Shown here: in pieces, positions 38,320-55,754 of the stretch
Numbering within the stretch: position 1 is the first letter of the stretch
How the letters are laid out: each line of letters starts with the position of its first letter
Assembly (NCBI RefSeq): GCF_958450345.1
Contig: NC_088780.1
Location: 136,972,226 to 137,036,225 of the forward strand
Reading direction: 5' to 3'
Length of the DNA: 64,000 bases
DNA from: Calliphora vicina
Lineage: Eukaryota; Arthropoda; Insecta; Diptera; Calliphoridae
Notes under the pieces: generated by a model
Databases searched by the model: none
What the model was told of the DNA's origin: nothing
What the model saw: the letters and a program-made list of their open reading frames with translations, nothing else
Made by a program: the position numbers and the translations under genes

Positions 38320-39458
38320 ACCTCCCATATTTTTTTATGTGTTTTCTATTTAATTTTGCATATATTTTGCCAAACTTTGTACGATTTAAAGACGCTGATG
38401 ATGTTTTAACCAACATTTAAATTTTATTTTCGTTAAAAATTATAATTACCAAAAGAAAATAAAAAGAAACGGCTGATGATGGAAGATACCAATTTATATT
38501 AAATGTTCTTAAAGAATGGTCGCTAAAATGTTGATTAGCTCTGTTGCTCGACTGTCTATATTTAGGCCTCTAACTCCCATAGTGCCAACACACAAAAAAA
38601 CCCAACAATTTACTGATTGTAACTACTGTACTTTATGACTGTCTTTAAATTTTTCAAACAAACATGCAGACATTTTATATTAAAACTATTGAATTTATAT
38701 AGCAATATAAAAAAGAAGTAACAAAAATACTTCAAGTTGCAAAACGGTTATTAAGTTGAAATAGTGGTTTGTTTAGATTTATTCACAAGAAAGAAAACTA
38801 TCTACAACGAAAACTAAAACTAAAAAAAAAACAGAAATTAAAATAGGACCTAAAAAGCACTAAAGACGAAAGAGTAATAAAATGTAAGCCGCATAGTAGA
38901 AAAAAAGGAAACTTCAAAAAACCTTATTTAAAAAAAAAAATATTTCGATTGGAACTACCTTCTAGATTTTTATCATGGTAAGCCCTATCAAAAAAATTTA
39001 TATATATATGAAAGTTTATCTTTCTCAACAGCTCGTGAAAATATTAATTTTCGCAATTCAACGCATTCTCAATGTGTTGCCGCTACTTGACTCAATACAA
39101 AAGATGTTTTTAAAGGTGGCAAGCATTTTTATGGCAGTTCTTTTTTTCTCTCTCTGCCACTCTTAAATTGTACTGCATTGTGTTGCGTTGTTGTTGTTGC
39201 TGCTGCATTATTTGGACTCGTATATACATGAGGATAAATGTATTCAACATAATTTCATGCTGGTTAAATGGCAGCTTTTAACTCAAGTACCTTCCTTCAT
39301 TTATGTTTGCCGCTCTTATGTTGCATAAGATGCATTTATGTAAGTGTGTGTAAGTAATTGTAGTAGCTGCAGTAATAGCATAGAGACTAGTTGCTGTACC
39401 AATACATACCAACATATGGATGGAGTTAAGGTGTGTGCTTCATATTACGTAGATGTAC
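38320..39458. other. Unannotated AT-rich DNA
   Basis: No gene or repeat end recognised. The composition is ordinary, with a GTTGTTGTTGTTGCTGCTGC-like run at about 39186-39205. Confidence 0.45.
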
Positions 39459-40234
39459 AGTAGGGTGGTATTTAGTGAAATTAAGGTTTACTTTGTTCTA
39501 AGACGGCATATCTCAGAACTTTTCTACAGCGGTTAACCGTTGATTTACAGGCAGCCTCAACTGAGTACAGCTCACTTGTGGTTACTTAATCATTTCCTTT
39601 ATTTTACCTGCAATGGAGAACAAATAAATGGGTATGCGTTTACCGAATTTGGTCTCTGTGTAATTCATGGTATCGCTCATTTGCTGCAACAACGTCATAG
39701 TAAATAATTTGTTTCAATAACTGACAAATTCTTGTGAACTAGCTTCTAAAATTAAATGCAGTATCGCCATAGAAGCATTTTGTCCTAATTGCATAACCTA
39801 TTGTCTATTACTTGCAATAACGTATTATTTTAGTTGTGCGTTTGTATTTTCAACATCTTTAAGTTGTCTAGAAAAGTGACATATTTTGTTATGAGTTTCT
39901 TATTTTCTTTAACCCTCTAAGTGGCAAGCTTTAAAAAGCTATAAAAAAGTTGTCGGATAATTTTTTATAGGGTAATTATGACCCAATAAACTCAGAACAG
40001 CCATCAGAAACTAATTTACAAATTAAGTTTAGGAACCAGGTGCCAAAAGGTGAAGAGTGCCTCAGGGCACTGTTGTCGGTTTAGGTGTAGAAAACAATAA
40101 GATGTAAACTTTAATTATCATACGATTTCATTGAAAAACTAATGAAAAATATACAAAAAGTAAGAAAATATATTTTACTTTCTACAATGATACTTATAAA
40201 AACAATTTTTGGCATTTGAGCAGCATAAATAAAG

Positions 40235-40525
40235 ATCGTGTTTTGAGCAAACACACTTGAGGGATTCAAACGGTCTCCTATTAGGTCGTATTGTCATAAT
40301 GTCCTATAATATTTTTTTAGTTTAAACAAAATTTTGTTGAGTTTCAAACAAAAAAATTATAAACTAATAAGACTTTTTGAACTATGTTTATTGGTTTGTC
40401 ATAAAATAACTCTTTTTTTGTTTGCAGCACAACAAGAATTTGTTTAAACTAAAAAAATATTATAGGACATTATGACAATACGACATAATAGGAGACCGTT
40501 TGAATCCCCCAACTGTGTTTGCGAC
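40235..40525. repeat. Long hairpin, arms about 75-90 bp
   Basis: GATTCAAACGGTCTCCTATT and GTCATAATGTCCTATAATAT on the left are exactly inverted on the right as ATATTATAGGACATTATGAC and AATAGGAGACCGTTTGAATC. Identity between the arms is high, so the structure is young or conserved. Confidence 0.85.
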
Positions 40526-40735
40526 TTTTTGCATAGTTTTGGCCTAACTGGATTGGAAAGTGGTCGACATTGTCATAACGGACGTCATTAACTGGATGTT
40601 TTGCTCTTTCGCCAACTTTTGAAATTCCTGGCTGTGGATATTCTTGCGGAGTACCACCTGAATATGAGTCAAGGCGGATAATTTAATCCGTCTGCGGTCT
40701 CTATCTGCCATTCCAATAATTTTTTTATATAACAA
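40520..40735 (-). pseudogene. Short coding remnant, possibly piggyBac-like C-terminal region
   Basis: The minus strand has an open stretch DRDRRRIKLSALTHIQVVL, then HSQEFQKLAKEQN. A frame change gives DNVDHFPIQLGQNYAKS, which resembles the HxPxxL text just ahead of the cysteine-rich end of piggyBac-family transposases. It is about 63-70 codons, lies inside element K, and has no catalytic block. The match is short and the assignment is tentative; it could equally belong to an unrecognised transposase. No promoter or start was identified. Confidence 0.35.
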
Positions 40736-41509
40736 AAATATAACAAAAAAGTAAAAAAACTATAAAATATAACACGCCGATAAATTTAGCCACAACAGTG
40801 CCCTGAGGCATTGCTTAGTTTTTGCGTTCTCAACACACTTTTTGTAAATTGTTTAGCATTTACAAATCCATAGAGTGAAAGAAGAATATCTTACCTTTAA
40901 AAAAAATATTTCGAAGTGATCGGGCGACTAAAAGCATTGTCCAACAAATTGAGACTTTTTGATTTGAACAGATCATTTTTGTAGAATAAACTTATAGTCC
41001 AGCTGGTCTGAATTTTTTTTTTTACAGTGGGTCAAAGTTTTTTTTTATTTTTTATTTTATATATTTCATTTTCATGAAAGATCTTAACCCTCTCTTTAGG
41101 GGTCAATTTGACCCTTTTTTCGAGAAAATCCAAAAATTCCTTTCAAAAAGGACATTTAAGGATTAAAATATTCTACGAAAATTTTTGGTGGAAAATTTCA
41201 GTGGTTGTCATCAAAGATACCAACGTTGTAAATAAAGCTCTTTACGCTTAATTAGCAAAATTACACGCCACCTTGGGTCTCATATTTTTTTAAAAAAATC
41301 ACCAAAAATCAATTTATGATCCGAATGATCTGATATTTAAAATATAAATAGTCCTAGAAAAAACATTCATAAACATGTAGGTTATCACTTTTGGGTCAAG
41401 AGTTATTTTGTTTATTTATTTATTTTTTTAAATTTTGCTCGATCTTTTTTAGTTTTTTAGATATGACGGGCCTACGGTGGTTCGAAATTTATTTATTATT
41501 ATATATTTA

Positions 41510-42800
41510 TACATTATATATGACATTTCGCTATCATTCCATGAGAAATTCCAAATATTGAAAAATTTGACATTTGACCATCTCGATTTAAGGTTAACGT
41601 TTTCCGATTTTAGTAAAACTTTCAGAGTATATTTAAAATTACATTAACTATAATATTCTGAATAGGTTTTACTTAAGATTCATAACAGTAAGGAAATTCG
41701 GCTCATTCGCCGAAGATATGGTCAAAAAATTAGTTTTATTCGAAAATCACAAAATTTAAATCGCAGGTGCGGAAAAACTATAGGACGTATTGTCATACTT
41801 TCTTCATATTATTATTCCCTATTACGTTCTCAATAAATCCAAATGTGATGATCAAAAAATTCTGAAATTTGTTTAACAAAATTTTTAAAAATTTGAAATT
41901 GGACTTTTGAAACTGCAGTTAAAAAAAAAATATTTTTTTTGCTAATATTTGCGGCATCATACGAAGACAAAAACTCATGTACAAATAAATATGGATATAT
42001 TTTAAATAAATATAAGCTTTGATTTTAATATTTCTTAAATTATGTTAATTTTGTTCCTACATTTCTTGTTCTAGTGGCCTGAGACACGTTAATGGCCTGG
42101 CGATTTTTTAATAACTTTAAAATTTTTTAACCAATGTTTGTCTTTTATATCTTATTATAACGACAATTACGTGTGCATTTCGAAATTCGCCAGGCCATTA
42201 ACGTGTCTCAGGCCACTAGAACAAGAAATGTAGGAACAAAATTAACATATTTTGATGAATATTAAAATAAAAGCTCATTTTTACTTAAAATGTGTCCATA
42301 TTTACTTGTATATGAGTTTTTGTCTTCGTAGGATACCGTTAACCTATTCTTAGGTATGAACAAAAAAATAAAATTTTTTTAACGGCAGTTTCAAAACTCC
42401 ATTTTCAAATTTTTAAAAATTTTGTTAAACAAATTTCAGAATTTTTTGATCATCTCATTGGGATTTATTAAGAATATAATAGGGAATAAAAATGTGAAAA
42501 AATTATGAAAATATCTCTTATAGTTTTTCCGTACCTGCGATTTAAATTTTGAAATTTTCGAGAAAAACCAATTAAGTATTTGGCAATTTTTAGGCCAATG
42601 AGCTCTATTTCCTTACTCTTATGAATTTTAAGTAAAACCTATTGAGAATATTATAGTCCAGATAATTGTAAATATACTCTGAAACTTTTACTAAAATCGG
42701 AAAACGTTAACCCTTAAATCGTAAAGGTCAAATGTCAAATTTTTCAATATTTGGAATTTCTCTTGGAAAGATTTCGAAATGTTCGAAATATTGTATATAT
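41510..42800. mobile_element. Family D large inverted repeat
   Basis: The left arm (about 41520-42115) and right arm (about 42190-42790) are near-complements. For example, TAGTGGCCTGAGACACGTTA at 42073 is inverted at about 42195, and TATGAGTTTTTGTCTTCGTA on the right matches its inverse near 41960. The spacer is about 80 bp, so the 1.3-kb unit is nearly all palindrome. Single-arm relatives occur at 52180-52670 and 62815-63305. Confidence 0.8.
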
Positions 42801-42944
42801 ATATACTAGGCTTTGTGTTATATTTTTGTTAAATTTTATCAAAATCGGCCCTAATTTTCAGGATGATTTTTTTACTAATGTTCACCAAACTGGGGGGTGA
42901 GAATGGCCAAAATCCATCTTTCGTTTATTAAGGGCCACCCTAAT

Positions 42945-43979
42945 GTACATATGTATAAACTAGTTACGAGATTTACTTACATTTCCTCAATCAACGAATG
43001 TTGATGAGGCTGATGATTGCATCATAGGTAGTGTAGCTTTAAAATTAATTTATTCATTTCGTCGACAGTATTTAGTGTCGCGTTTGGTTTGCTTATCGAC
43101 CGCATTTTGTCTGCCTTTCAAATTCGAAAATTAGAAAGAATGTATTCATTGAGAAGAAAGAATGTATTCATTGATTTGAAGTTATGTATGACATGAATTA
43201 TGACATGAATTAATAATTCAGCAGGAAGTTATTCTACATACGGACAGTACGAAAAAATTGTCAATGTAGTTTGTTGTGTGATCCTCTGACTAATTGATCA
43301 CAAATTTCTGATTTGTTAATATTAATATTAATATGGCCCTCAAAAAACGCGGAAACACGAACCCATTCAGAAATTGTCGCAAAATCCTAATTAAGATAAT
43401 CATCAGAAATATCAATATATATCGAGAAAAGTTATTACCGACACCAAAAGGAATATCAATTAGTTTTGATAAAGGTACACCGTGCCACACTACATTAAAT
43501 GGCATGGAAATATCCAGGCCCCCTGCTTTAATCAAAACGATTCGATAACAGGAAGGCCATATTGATGATCGCTAAGTAAATTGATGGACTCCAAGTATTC
43601 GACGAAATGGTAGTTTACCGTACTCTATATAACTTCAGCACTCGGATTTATGTACGGTTTATATCCAGTCCCTATTACACAATGAAAGGAAAGTTTGGCT
43701 GAGTAAGCTAGTATCGTAAAACACTGCTCGTAGGCCAGTGAAATCTAGATATCTTGGCCCATAAGTACGAAATGCTACCAAATATATTATACTCAATCAA
43801 CTATCTCAGCAAATAGAGGTCATTCTGTAGGAGATTCAAAATTGTAGAACCTTATAATCCTTTATTGTGTTTACGTATAACCAGAAGTTTTTACTCCGCC
43901 GAGAATCATGCAAAACTTTTAAATGACCTAATTTTTGTTGGGTTTCGAAACTGTAATAGCATTTATTATTGCTTCGAAA
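42945..43979. other. Unannotated DNA, possibly decayed transposon text
   Basis: The stretch 43300-43820 is less AT-rich than average and has opposed frames of 71 and 81 codons, but I find no motif. It could be the remnant of a mobile element upstream of mariner relic 2. A 20-base AGAAAGAATGTATTCATTGA unit is repeated at about 43134 and 43153. Confidence 0.4.
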
Positions 43980-44714
43980 ATGTCGAATTTTGTGCCAAGA
44001 AAGCGTCATATTCTTTACTTCTTTATTTATAAAAAAAGTGCCGCTGAAGAACACCGATTGCTCACCAAAGTTAATGGTGAATGTGTTTCATCGCTTTCAA
44101 TGTGCGAGAGATGGTTTGTTTGTGGTGATTTTGACACGGAAGGCAAAGACCGCCCAGACCAGCCATAAAAGTTCGAAGACCAACAATTGGAGGCATTATT
44201 CCATGAAGTTTGTTGTAAAACTCAACTAGAGCTTGCAAAATCATTGGGATCAAATAGATCAATTACGATAAACCGAAGCGTAAGAGATCGCGTATGAAAA
44301 GCGACAAACCAGTCGAATCTACAGCAAAGTCAAATATCCATGGCGCTAAGGTAATGACCTGTATTTCTATTATGAGCTGCTGAAATCTGACAGACCATCA
44401 CAGGGAACTTGTAATATTCCATCATGACAACGCTTGGCCACAAGTTGCAATACCTGTTAAAAGGTATTTAGAATGAAGTGGTTGGAAAGTTTTGCCGCAG
44501 CCCCCTTTGTAATTCAGATCTTGCCCCGACTACTATTTGTTTCGATCGATACAGAATGATCTCTCTGGAATGGGCTTCACTGCAAAACAGAGTATCCAAA
44601 ATGGTCTTGATTCGTTCTTGGCTCAAAAGATGGGTAGTTCTATTGGCTCGGAATCCTTCTATGACCAGAAAGGTGGAAAAGGTCATAGCCAACAATGGCC
44701 AATACTTTAAATAA
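43980..44714 (+). pseudogene. Mariner transposase relic 2
   Basis: It opens MSNFVPRKR at 43980, followed by KKSAAEEHRLLTKVNGE, MCERWF and GDFDTEGKDRPDQP (the N-terminal helix-turn-helix region), then KFEDQQLEALFHE and a partial LELAKSLGS. The first catalytic block (TGDEKW type) is deleted near 44255. HHDNAWPQVAIPVKRYLE (about 44420) keeps the second catalytic aspartate. SDLAPTTICFDRY stands where the SPDLAPSDYHLF block should be. The C-terminus VEKVIANNGQYFK is intact, with TAA at 44714. Stops and frameshifts make it inactive. Its deletion is complementary to that in relic 1, and the two share start text and C-terminus. Confidence 0.9.
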
Positions 44715-46350
44715 ATTGATATTGTACAAATATTTTATTTATTTTAGACGTCTTCCCAGCAACTCAAACTGAACTTATTTACGTACATATATAGGAAACT
44801 AATCAAGCAAAATACATAATTTGATCGGAAACAACAAAATATATTTTGATTCCATATAAAGTTATGAAGATTTAAAAATAACGATTATGTCTATATACAG
44901 AGTTCTTAACACTTTTCTTTAAAGACTGCAAATTCCTTTGAAAAAATTCCTTCAACGCACTGCCTCATATTACGGCAATAGCCTGCAGTGTATTCTACAT
45001 AAGTGTGATTTACTTTACACGTGGTTCAGTGACTTTAAATACAAATATTTTATGCTATTTTCTGGCATGATTTTTTTTTACTTGAATTCTACTTAACCAC
45101 CAAACCAAAGAGAAGAAAAGAAAAAATTAAACGAAAACTAATTGAGCATTTGCCACGTTTGTGGCTGACTACACATTTCGAAGTTAATTTTGCATTGGTT
45201 CTTATCTATTTGACTGTGTGTTGAGAATGATTTTCAATGATTATTTAGCGCAGTTTTCGTTGTTGTAGTAGTAAAAGTAGAAATAGCCATAATAGTAATA
45301 GTAGAGGAGCAAGTAGTAGCTGTTGTAAAGTAGTAATAAGTGCTATAAGTAGTAGACTGTAGTACCATCAATTTGCATCGTTAATTGCTGATTGACCTCA
45401 AAAGATGTTTTACTTAAACAAACCGCGTAATCTTTGCCATTGTTATTGTAATTGGAAAATTTTAAGTTCTTTCATTGTATTGTTGGGGTAAGGCGATTAA
45501 AGTTAGGGCTAAACGATTAAATTGATTTAGGTATTATAAATACAATTTAAATTAAAGGAAAATAAAATACATACGGTTCACAAAACTTATGTATAATTAT
45601 AAATAGATTTTCATGGTCAATTGCATTTTTGTGGAAAAATAAATTTAACCAAAGTGTTTTTATTTAACCAAGGCTGTATTTTATAACAACAAAAGCTATA
45701 AACGTCTAAAATGATAGATTGTTCTAATCCAATTATTGAGAAGCTCCTAACTACTTACTAGTGTATTATGTGACAATATATTTATTTGTTTATTTTTATA
45801 AAGGTTTCTCATTTTCTTGCTTGTACGTGTTTTTCATGCAGTCATTTTTATATGTACATATGTATAATAATAAGTTAGAAAACTTAATGAAAATGATTAA
45901 TCGTTGGCATGTTTTCTGTTCTATGGCTTTTAACCAAAACACGCTTTGTCAGTGGAATACAAAAACATTGTTTTTAAGCGTAAATATTCCATGCTTTAAG
46001 ATTAATTTAACATTTGCAAATGTCTCTGAATTTACTTAAACATTTTTAAAAAGAAAAATTAAGTCATACGGAACAAGGCGTATGATTGATATTTTTATTG
46101 TTATGATTATTATTCATACGCCTGGGATATTTATTGCGTTTCATATGTACATATGGGGGATTTCATTTCAAGTGAACCAACTTCTGAAATCGATGTCTTC
46201 CGATCGGGATACAATTTTCACCAACGTTAGTTCTATTGGATAGTAACTCAGACACATTTCTTCAATCAGATCGGTCGAGAAAAATTTTTATAAAGGGCCC
46301 ATTTTGAGAAAAAGTTTTGTTTTGCAAAAAAAAACACAAGTAAGAAAGTA
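44715..46350. other. Unannotated AT-rich DNA
   Basis: It has an AGTAGTAG-type trinucleotide-like patch at 45265-45365 and no recognised gene. The 92-codon plus frame at 45761-46039 lacks motifs. Confidence 0.45.
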
Positions 46351-51250
<4,900 letters not shown>

Positions 51251-51268
51251 TTTTTAATAGTTTTTTTT

Positions 51269-51405
51269 ATTGGATAAAAGACGAAATGTGTAAAATAGGA
51301 TTTGATTTTAGACCTATGGTTTCTTGAGGAAACTTTCTTAGAATTTTCCGTAGATTGAGTTTCTGTTTCCATACAAATCGACCCGGCTAATGTATACACT
51401 TACCA
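51269..51405 (+). repeat. Repeat H, copy 2
   Basis: ATTGGATAAAAGACGAAATG, TAGGATTTGATTTTAGACCT and ATACAAATCGACCCGGCTAA match 17384-17520 in order. It follows directly after the 3' end of the array-bearing repeat. Confidence 0.7.
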
Positions 51406-51869
51406 CTCATCATAAGGTTAAAAGTTCGTAAGTAAAATTAATGTTTTCATAAACAGAATGGATTGAAAGCTCGTTTTTTACATTTATAATTGCACTCGGG
51501 GACATCTACATTTGTATTATACTAACAAACTGGAAAAGTCAGCATTTTAATAGCATTACAAGAAGAAATCGAATAATATCATGTAAGTTTCTCAACGCTT
51601 GGCAACAGTCCCTTAAAACAATTGTTATATTTTACATTTTATGGTTTCATTGGGTTAATTGAAATCAGATAATCTATAAAATTCAAAAATTACAAAACTT
51701 TATTACATTTTTTTATTAAATCTGAACAAACTGACTTGTATTGGGACAAAGTTATTATTTTTATCATTTCTTATCCTAAATTATTTCATGAACACGTATT
51801 ACAGCCGTTTACTCTATAAATGTGTGTTGGTAACAATGACTGGTCTTTACAGTAAGCGTGTTTTGAAGA
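51406..51869. other. Unannotated AT-rich DNA
   Basis: Nothing recognised. Confidence 0.45.
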
Positions 51870-52045
51870 CATTGTAAAGGGTGTTTTTTTATACACGTTA
51901 GAACTTACGAAAGGGTTAGCTATCAAACGAACTTTCATACTGCGATAAATTTTTGACATGAATATGAATAGATTGACGTTTGAAAAACGCCACCAAATTT
52001 ATCCACGTTTACTTTGAAAATCAGTCATTGATTCGCGCAACGAAA
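51870..52045 (+). repeat. Possible Tc1/mariner-type 5' terminal stub
   Basis: AAGGGTGTTTTTTTATACACG is followed by a TTTGAAAAACGCCACCAAAT stretch and TACTTTGAAAATCAGTC. The layout (GGGTGTTTTTT end, then the start of a transposase with a TFEKRHQI / FEN-SV-like text) resembles the start of a Tc1-like element. It is truncated after ~170 bp, and the evidence is weak. Confidence 0.35.
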
Positions 52046-52179
52046 ATATAAATTAAACCTTAAGAGTACTAGGGGTCAAAATTAACCTCAAGATTTCATT
52101 TGGACCCAAAGTGATCTTAAGGGTTTATTTATATTTTAGCACTGTTATTGTAAATATAAGACCTTAGGATATTTTGTTT

Positions 52180-53060
52180 TCGCAACTCTCATTAAAATCG
52201 GCACAAAAATATATAATATTTAGCTATCATTCATTTAGAAATTCCAAATATTTTACCTTTGACCTTCACGATTTAAGGGTTAAAGTTATCCGGTTTTAGT
52301 AAATCTTTCCGAGTATATTTAGAATTAGCTGGCCTATAATATTCTGTATAGGTTTTACTTAGGAAATTAATTTTTCGCAAAATTTAAATCGCAGGTACGG
52401 AAAAACTGCAGGATGTATTAATAAAAATTTTTCATATTTTTATGAATAATATAAATCTCAATGTGATGATCAACAAATTCTGAAACTTGTTTAACAAAAT
52501 TTTTAAAACTTAAAAATCGAGACTTGAAACTGCCATTAAAAAAATTAAATTTTGTTGGTCATACCTGCGAAGAGATTAGCGGTATCCTAAGAAGACAAAA
52601 ACTCATACACAAGTAAATACGGATATATTTTAAGTGAAAATTACCTTTTATTTTAATATTTCTCAAAATAAATAATTTCTTTTTCCTAAATTAAAGGAAT
52701 TAAAACCCCAAAATTGGGGGCTTAATTCATTATCAAATAAAACCCAAAAGTTCGCCCGGAAAACCTTAGCGCCCGGCCGAAGACCGGCAATGCAAAAAAA
52801 CTTTTCTGAGCGATGCCAGTTTTTGATACACCCCAGAGTAATTTCATTATGAAATAAATGCCCGATTTTAGAAATGAAATAAATCCCCAAAAAATGAACA
52901 GTCCCTAAATTTCGTTGTTTGTTATTTCTATGTAACAGTTTGGGGCCTTAATTCATTTGCGGTTTGGGGACTCTGTTCATTGGGGACATTTCTTAACCAA
53001 TTTTGGTCATTTATATATCATTACAACGCCAGTTACTTATGCATTTCGATTATTTTGCAT
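52180..53060 (-). repeat. Family D copy with diverged centre
   Basis: Bases 52180-52670 match the left arm of 41510-42800 (GAAATTCCAAATATT, TTGATCATCACATT inverse, AGACAAAAACTCATACACAA). Instead of the TAGTGGCCTGAG segment, 52690-52990 holds a GC-richer stretch with GCCCGGCCGAAGACCGGC and several CCCCAAAA/TTGGGG words. AACCAATTTTGGTCATTTAT then resumes the family spacer. It may be a subfamily or an insertion. Confidence 0.6.
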
Positions 53061-54284
53061 TCAATTGCAAGTGTAATTATTTAGTAGCAAAATTTTTACA
53101 AAAACTGCAAAGTTTGCTCAAATTATATTAACATTTTGTCGCCATATTGGAAATTCACATATAACAAACATACATAATGATTATAACAATACGTTTTTAT
53201 ATGAATAATGGATTTAATTTTTTCGAATTTACATTATAAATAAATGTATATTCGGGAATTTCCGGGTACCCAGGAAATTAAAAACCCTAATTGTAAATTA
53301 AAAAAAAATAGGTTGAGAGAAAGAGCCCAATTTAAACCACCTTTTTGTTGTTTATCTTTGTTGATGCTGCTTGTATTTTTGTTTAGCTGATGGGCTTTAA
53401 ATTTCATTTCATGTTGTCATAACAAAAACAAAGCAACAAAAAATATCTTGCTTTTATTTTTGTTTTTGTATTGCAAACAAAAAAACCAATATGTCAATCT
53501 GTATGTGTGTTGGTTGATTGTTCGTTAGTTCGTTCATTCATTCGTTTGTTTATTTCGTTTGATGTAGTTTGCATCTTCTTCTTTTTATTGTTTTGTTGTT
53601 GTTATAATTGTTGGTGTTTAGTTAAAGGTGGGCGTACGTGTGTGTATGAATATGTATATGTGTTTGAGAGAAGACAGAAATTTATGGCGTAATTGAAACC
53701 GGAAACTACAACACAACATTTTGTGGTAAAATTTTGATAAACTCTTTTGAATAAACAATTATTTATAGCCATATCGATGTCATATATTTATTTATATATA
53801 AAAAAATACACACACATATATAACTTATACATACATATATACAAAATACTGTGTTTGTGCATGTGTTTGTAAGTACATGTGCAAATTTGTTTAAATACTA
53901 TGTACATTTGTGTGCTTGTGTGCATTTGTATTTAAGGCATAAATTTAATATTTTCATAAACAAATAATATAATAAATTGTAATTATTTTTATTTATGTAT
54001 GAGTTATTTATGTCTGAGTTATAACATAATTTTTTTCCAATATTTATGTTCTTTCAGTTTTTCATATTTTAATGTTTATATATGGTAAAAAGACAGAATT
54101 CTTTAATATTTTGCGTATGAAAAAATTTATAAATTTCTTTAATGGTACAATGCTGTCCGTTAACGATACTTATGTATGTATATTCTCAACAAAATCAAAT
54201 GCATTGAAAATTATCAAAAATACATTTCTTACTATCATTTAAAAAAAGATCTCAGAAATTAGCAGTATTTTAACAGGAATGCAA
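53061..54284. other. Unannotated AT/TG-rich DNA
   Basis: CACACACATATATA and TGTGTTTG-type simple sequence occurs at 53780-53930. No gene was recognised; the frame at 53471-53692 is low complexity. Confidence 0.45.
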
Positions 54285-54322
54285 AACTCCCCACTATGGT
54301 GGTGTAGGGTATAATGAAGTAC
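54285..54322 (-). repeat. Family B 5' terminal hairpin stub
   Basis: CCCCACTATGGTGGTGTAGG followed by GTATAATGAAG matches the inverse of the family B 5' end at about 61660-61690. Only the hairpin remains. Confidence 0.55.
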
Positions 54323-54681
54323 GAAACGTTTTGGCGAAATTAACAGTTGATGGTAAAATATTTACAAAAATATTTGAGAATTCTGCTTTTGATACAGAAA
54401 AGACATGAAATTATCGTAAACAGTTTTAAATCAAACTATACATTTCTTAACAAAATTTAAAGTAAATTTTATGAAAAAGTGAATAGTTTTTGTTTTCTTT
54501 GTGAAACTATAGTGATCATATATTATACTAGCTGTCCTGGCAAACGTTGTTTTGCCATAACTGACACAAAGTTTGAAGACTCCCACTATAATAGTACTCC
54601 AGATATGCAATAATAAATTTTTACTTTGTATGGGAGGTGCCATGCCCATTGTACCTATATAGGTCAATTGTGAATCTAAAC

Positions 54682-55088
54682 CAATGATGTTCATTTCATT
54701 GTGCTTTCGCGCTGAGTAACAACACACATATTCTTATTCTCTTTAAAAGAGCGTAACAAATGTCTCATTTTTCTCAGAAATTCATTAAGCATTGTTGTTG
54801 GTTGGTTTTTGGACGAAGCATAGCAAACACACGCGTTTCAATTACAATTGAACACAAAACAACAAAGTCAGAAATAAATAAAAAATTTTAGAGAATTTCG
54901 GCCGTATAATGTGTATTCTTTTATTTCCTTAAAATTTAAATTACATTCATTTAGTAAATTGGTTATATCAGGCAAAAATTCTAAATCTAAACATTCTTAA
55001 TTTTTTTCTTAATTTAAGTGTTTGGCATTATGTTTGCTGGGTAGCTCTCTCACCAATACATCTTCATTTTTATTTTTGAACATCACTG
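54682..55088. mobile_element. hAT-like MITE, train member 1
   Basis: The ends CAATGATGTTCA and TGAACATCACTG are inverted with one mismatch. ATCTAAAC lies at 54674-54681 and 55089-55096. The 8-bp duplication and CA...TG ends fit hAT. It is nearly identical to the next element. Confidence 0.8.
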
Positions 55089-55096
55089 ATCTAAAC

Positions 55097-55502
55097 CAAT
55101 GATGTTCATTTCATTGTGCTTTCGCGCTGAGTAACAACACACATATTCTTATTCTCTTTAAAAGAGCGTAACAAATGTCTCATTTTTTCAGAAATTCATT
55201 AAGCATTGTTGTTGGTTGGTTTTTGGACGAAGCATAGCAAACACACGCGTTTCAATTACAATTGAACACAAAACAACAAAGTCAGAAATAAATAAAAAAT
55301 TTTAGAGAATTTCGGTCGTATAATGTGTATTCTTTTATTTCCTTAAAATTTAAATTACATTCATTTAATAAATTGGTTATATCTAGCAAAAATTCTAAAT
55401 CTAAACATTCTTTATTTTGTTCTTATTTTAAGTGTTTGACATTATGTTTGCTGGGTAGCTCTCTCACCAATACATCTTCATTTTTATTTTTGAACATCAC
55501 TG
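55097..55502. mobile_element. hAT-like MITE, train member 2
   Basis: It is the same element as member 1 with a few substitutions and a 1-2 base deletion (CATTTTTTCAG for CATTTTTCTCAG). It is flanked by ATCTAAAC at 55089-55096 and 55503-55510. The 132-codon plus frame starting at 55325 runs through it into member 3 and is not a gene. Confidence 0.8.
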
Positions 55503-55510
55503 ATCTAAAC

Positions 55511-55754
55511 CAGCGAAATGCAATGAGCTCTCAAATGAGCTCTCTTGTTTTTATTTTCACATGTACGCAAGCACACACATTGTATAAAAACAGTCAGTCT
55601 CGCATGAGCATTGATAGAAGCAGGTTGTGTTACGCTTTTATGCTTGTTTATTTCATTATTTCAGCTATTTGTTTTTGTTTTTGTCAGAGAATAATTCTCA
55701 ACTCATACAACTACAATATCTAAAAAGTGTAGTGGTTGAGTTTGCATTTCGCTG
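55511..55754. mobile_element. hAT-like MITE, train member 3 (different family)
   Basis: The 13-bp perfect TIR CAGCGAAATGCAA bounds 244 bp, flanked by ATCTAAAC at 55503-55510 and 55755-55762. The interior differs from members 1 and 2. The TIR start CAG and the 8-bp duplication fit hAT. Confidence 0.8.

Larger units (their letters stand above)
40055..40815. mobile_element. Inverted-repeat element K
   Basis: TGCCTCAGGGCACTGTTGT (about 40058) is inverted at about 40793-40812 (ACAACAGTGCCCTGAGGCA). It encloses a second, longer hairpin at 40235-40525 and a short piggyBac-like coding remnant. Its outer limits are not fixed. Confidence 0.55.
39459..42944. mobile_element. Candidate composite element with GTACAGTAGGGTGG ends
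   Basis: GTACAGTAGGGTGG at about 39456 and CCACCCTAATGTAC at about 42933 are inverted with one difference. A similar GTACATTAGGGTG starts the family D copy at 62418. The interval holds element K (40055-40815) and a large hairpin (41510-42800). Whether these outer ends belong to one element is inference. Confidence 0.4.

Noticed and set aside
43290..43548. Opposed frames of 71 and 81 codons, considered as a gene
   Set aside because: No motif on either strand; listed only as an unannotated stretch.
55325..55723. 132-codon plus-strand frame
   Set aside because: It runs across two different hAT-like MITEs and their shared target site, so it cannot be an old gene.
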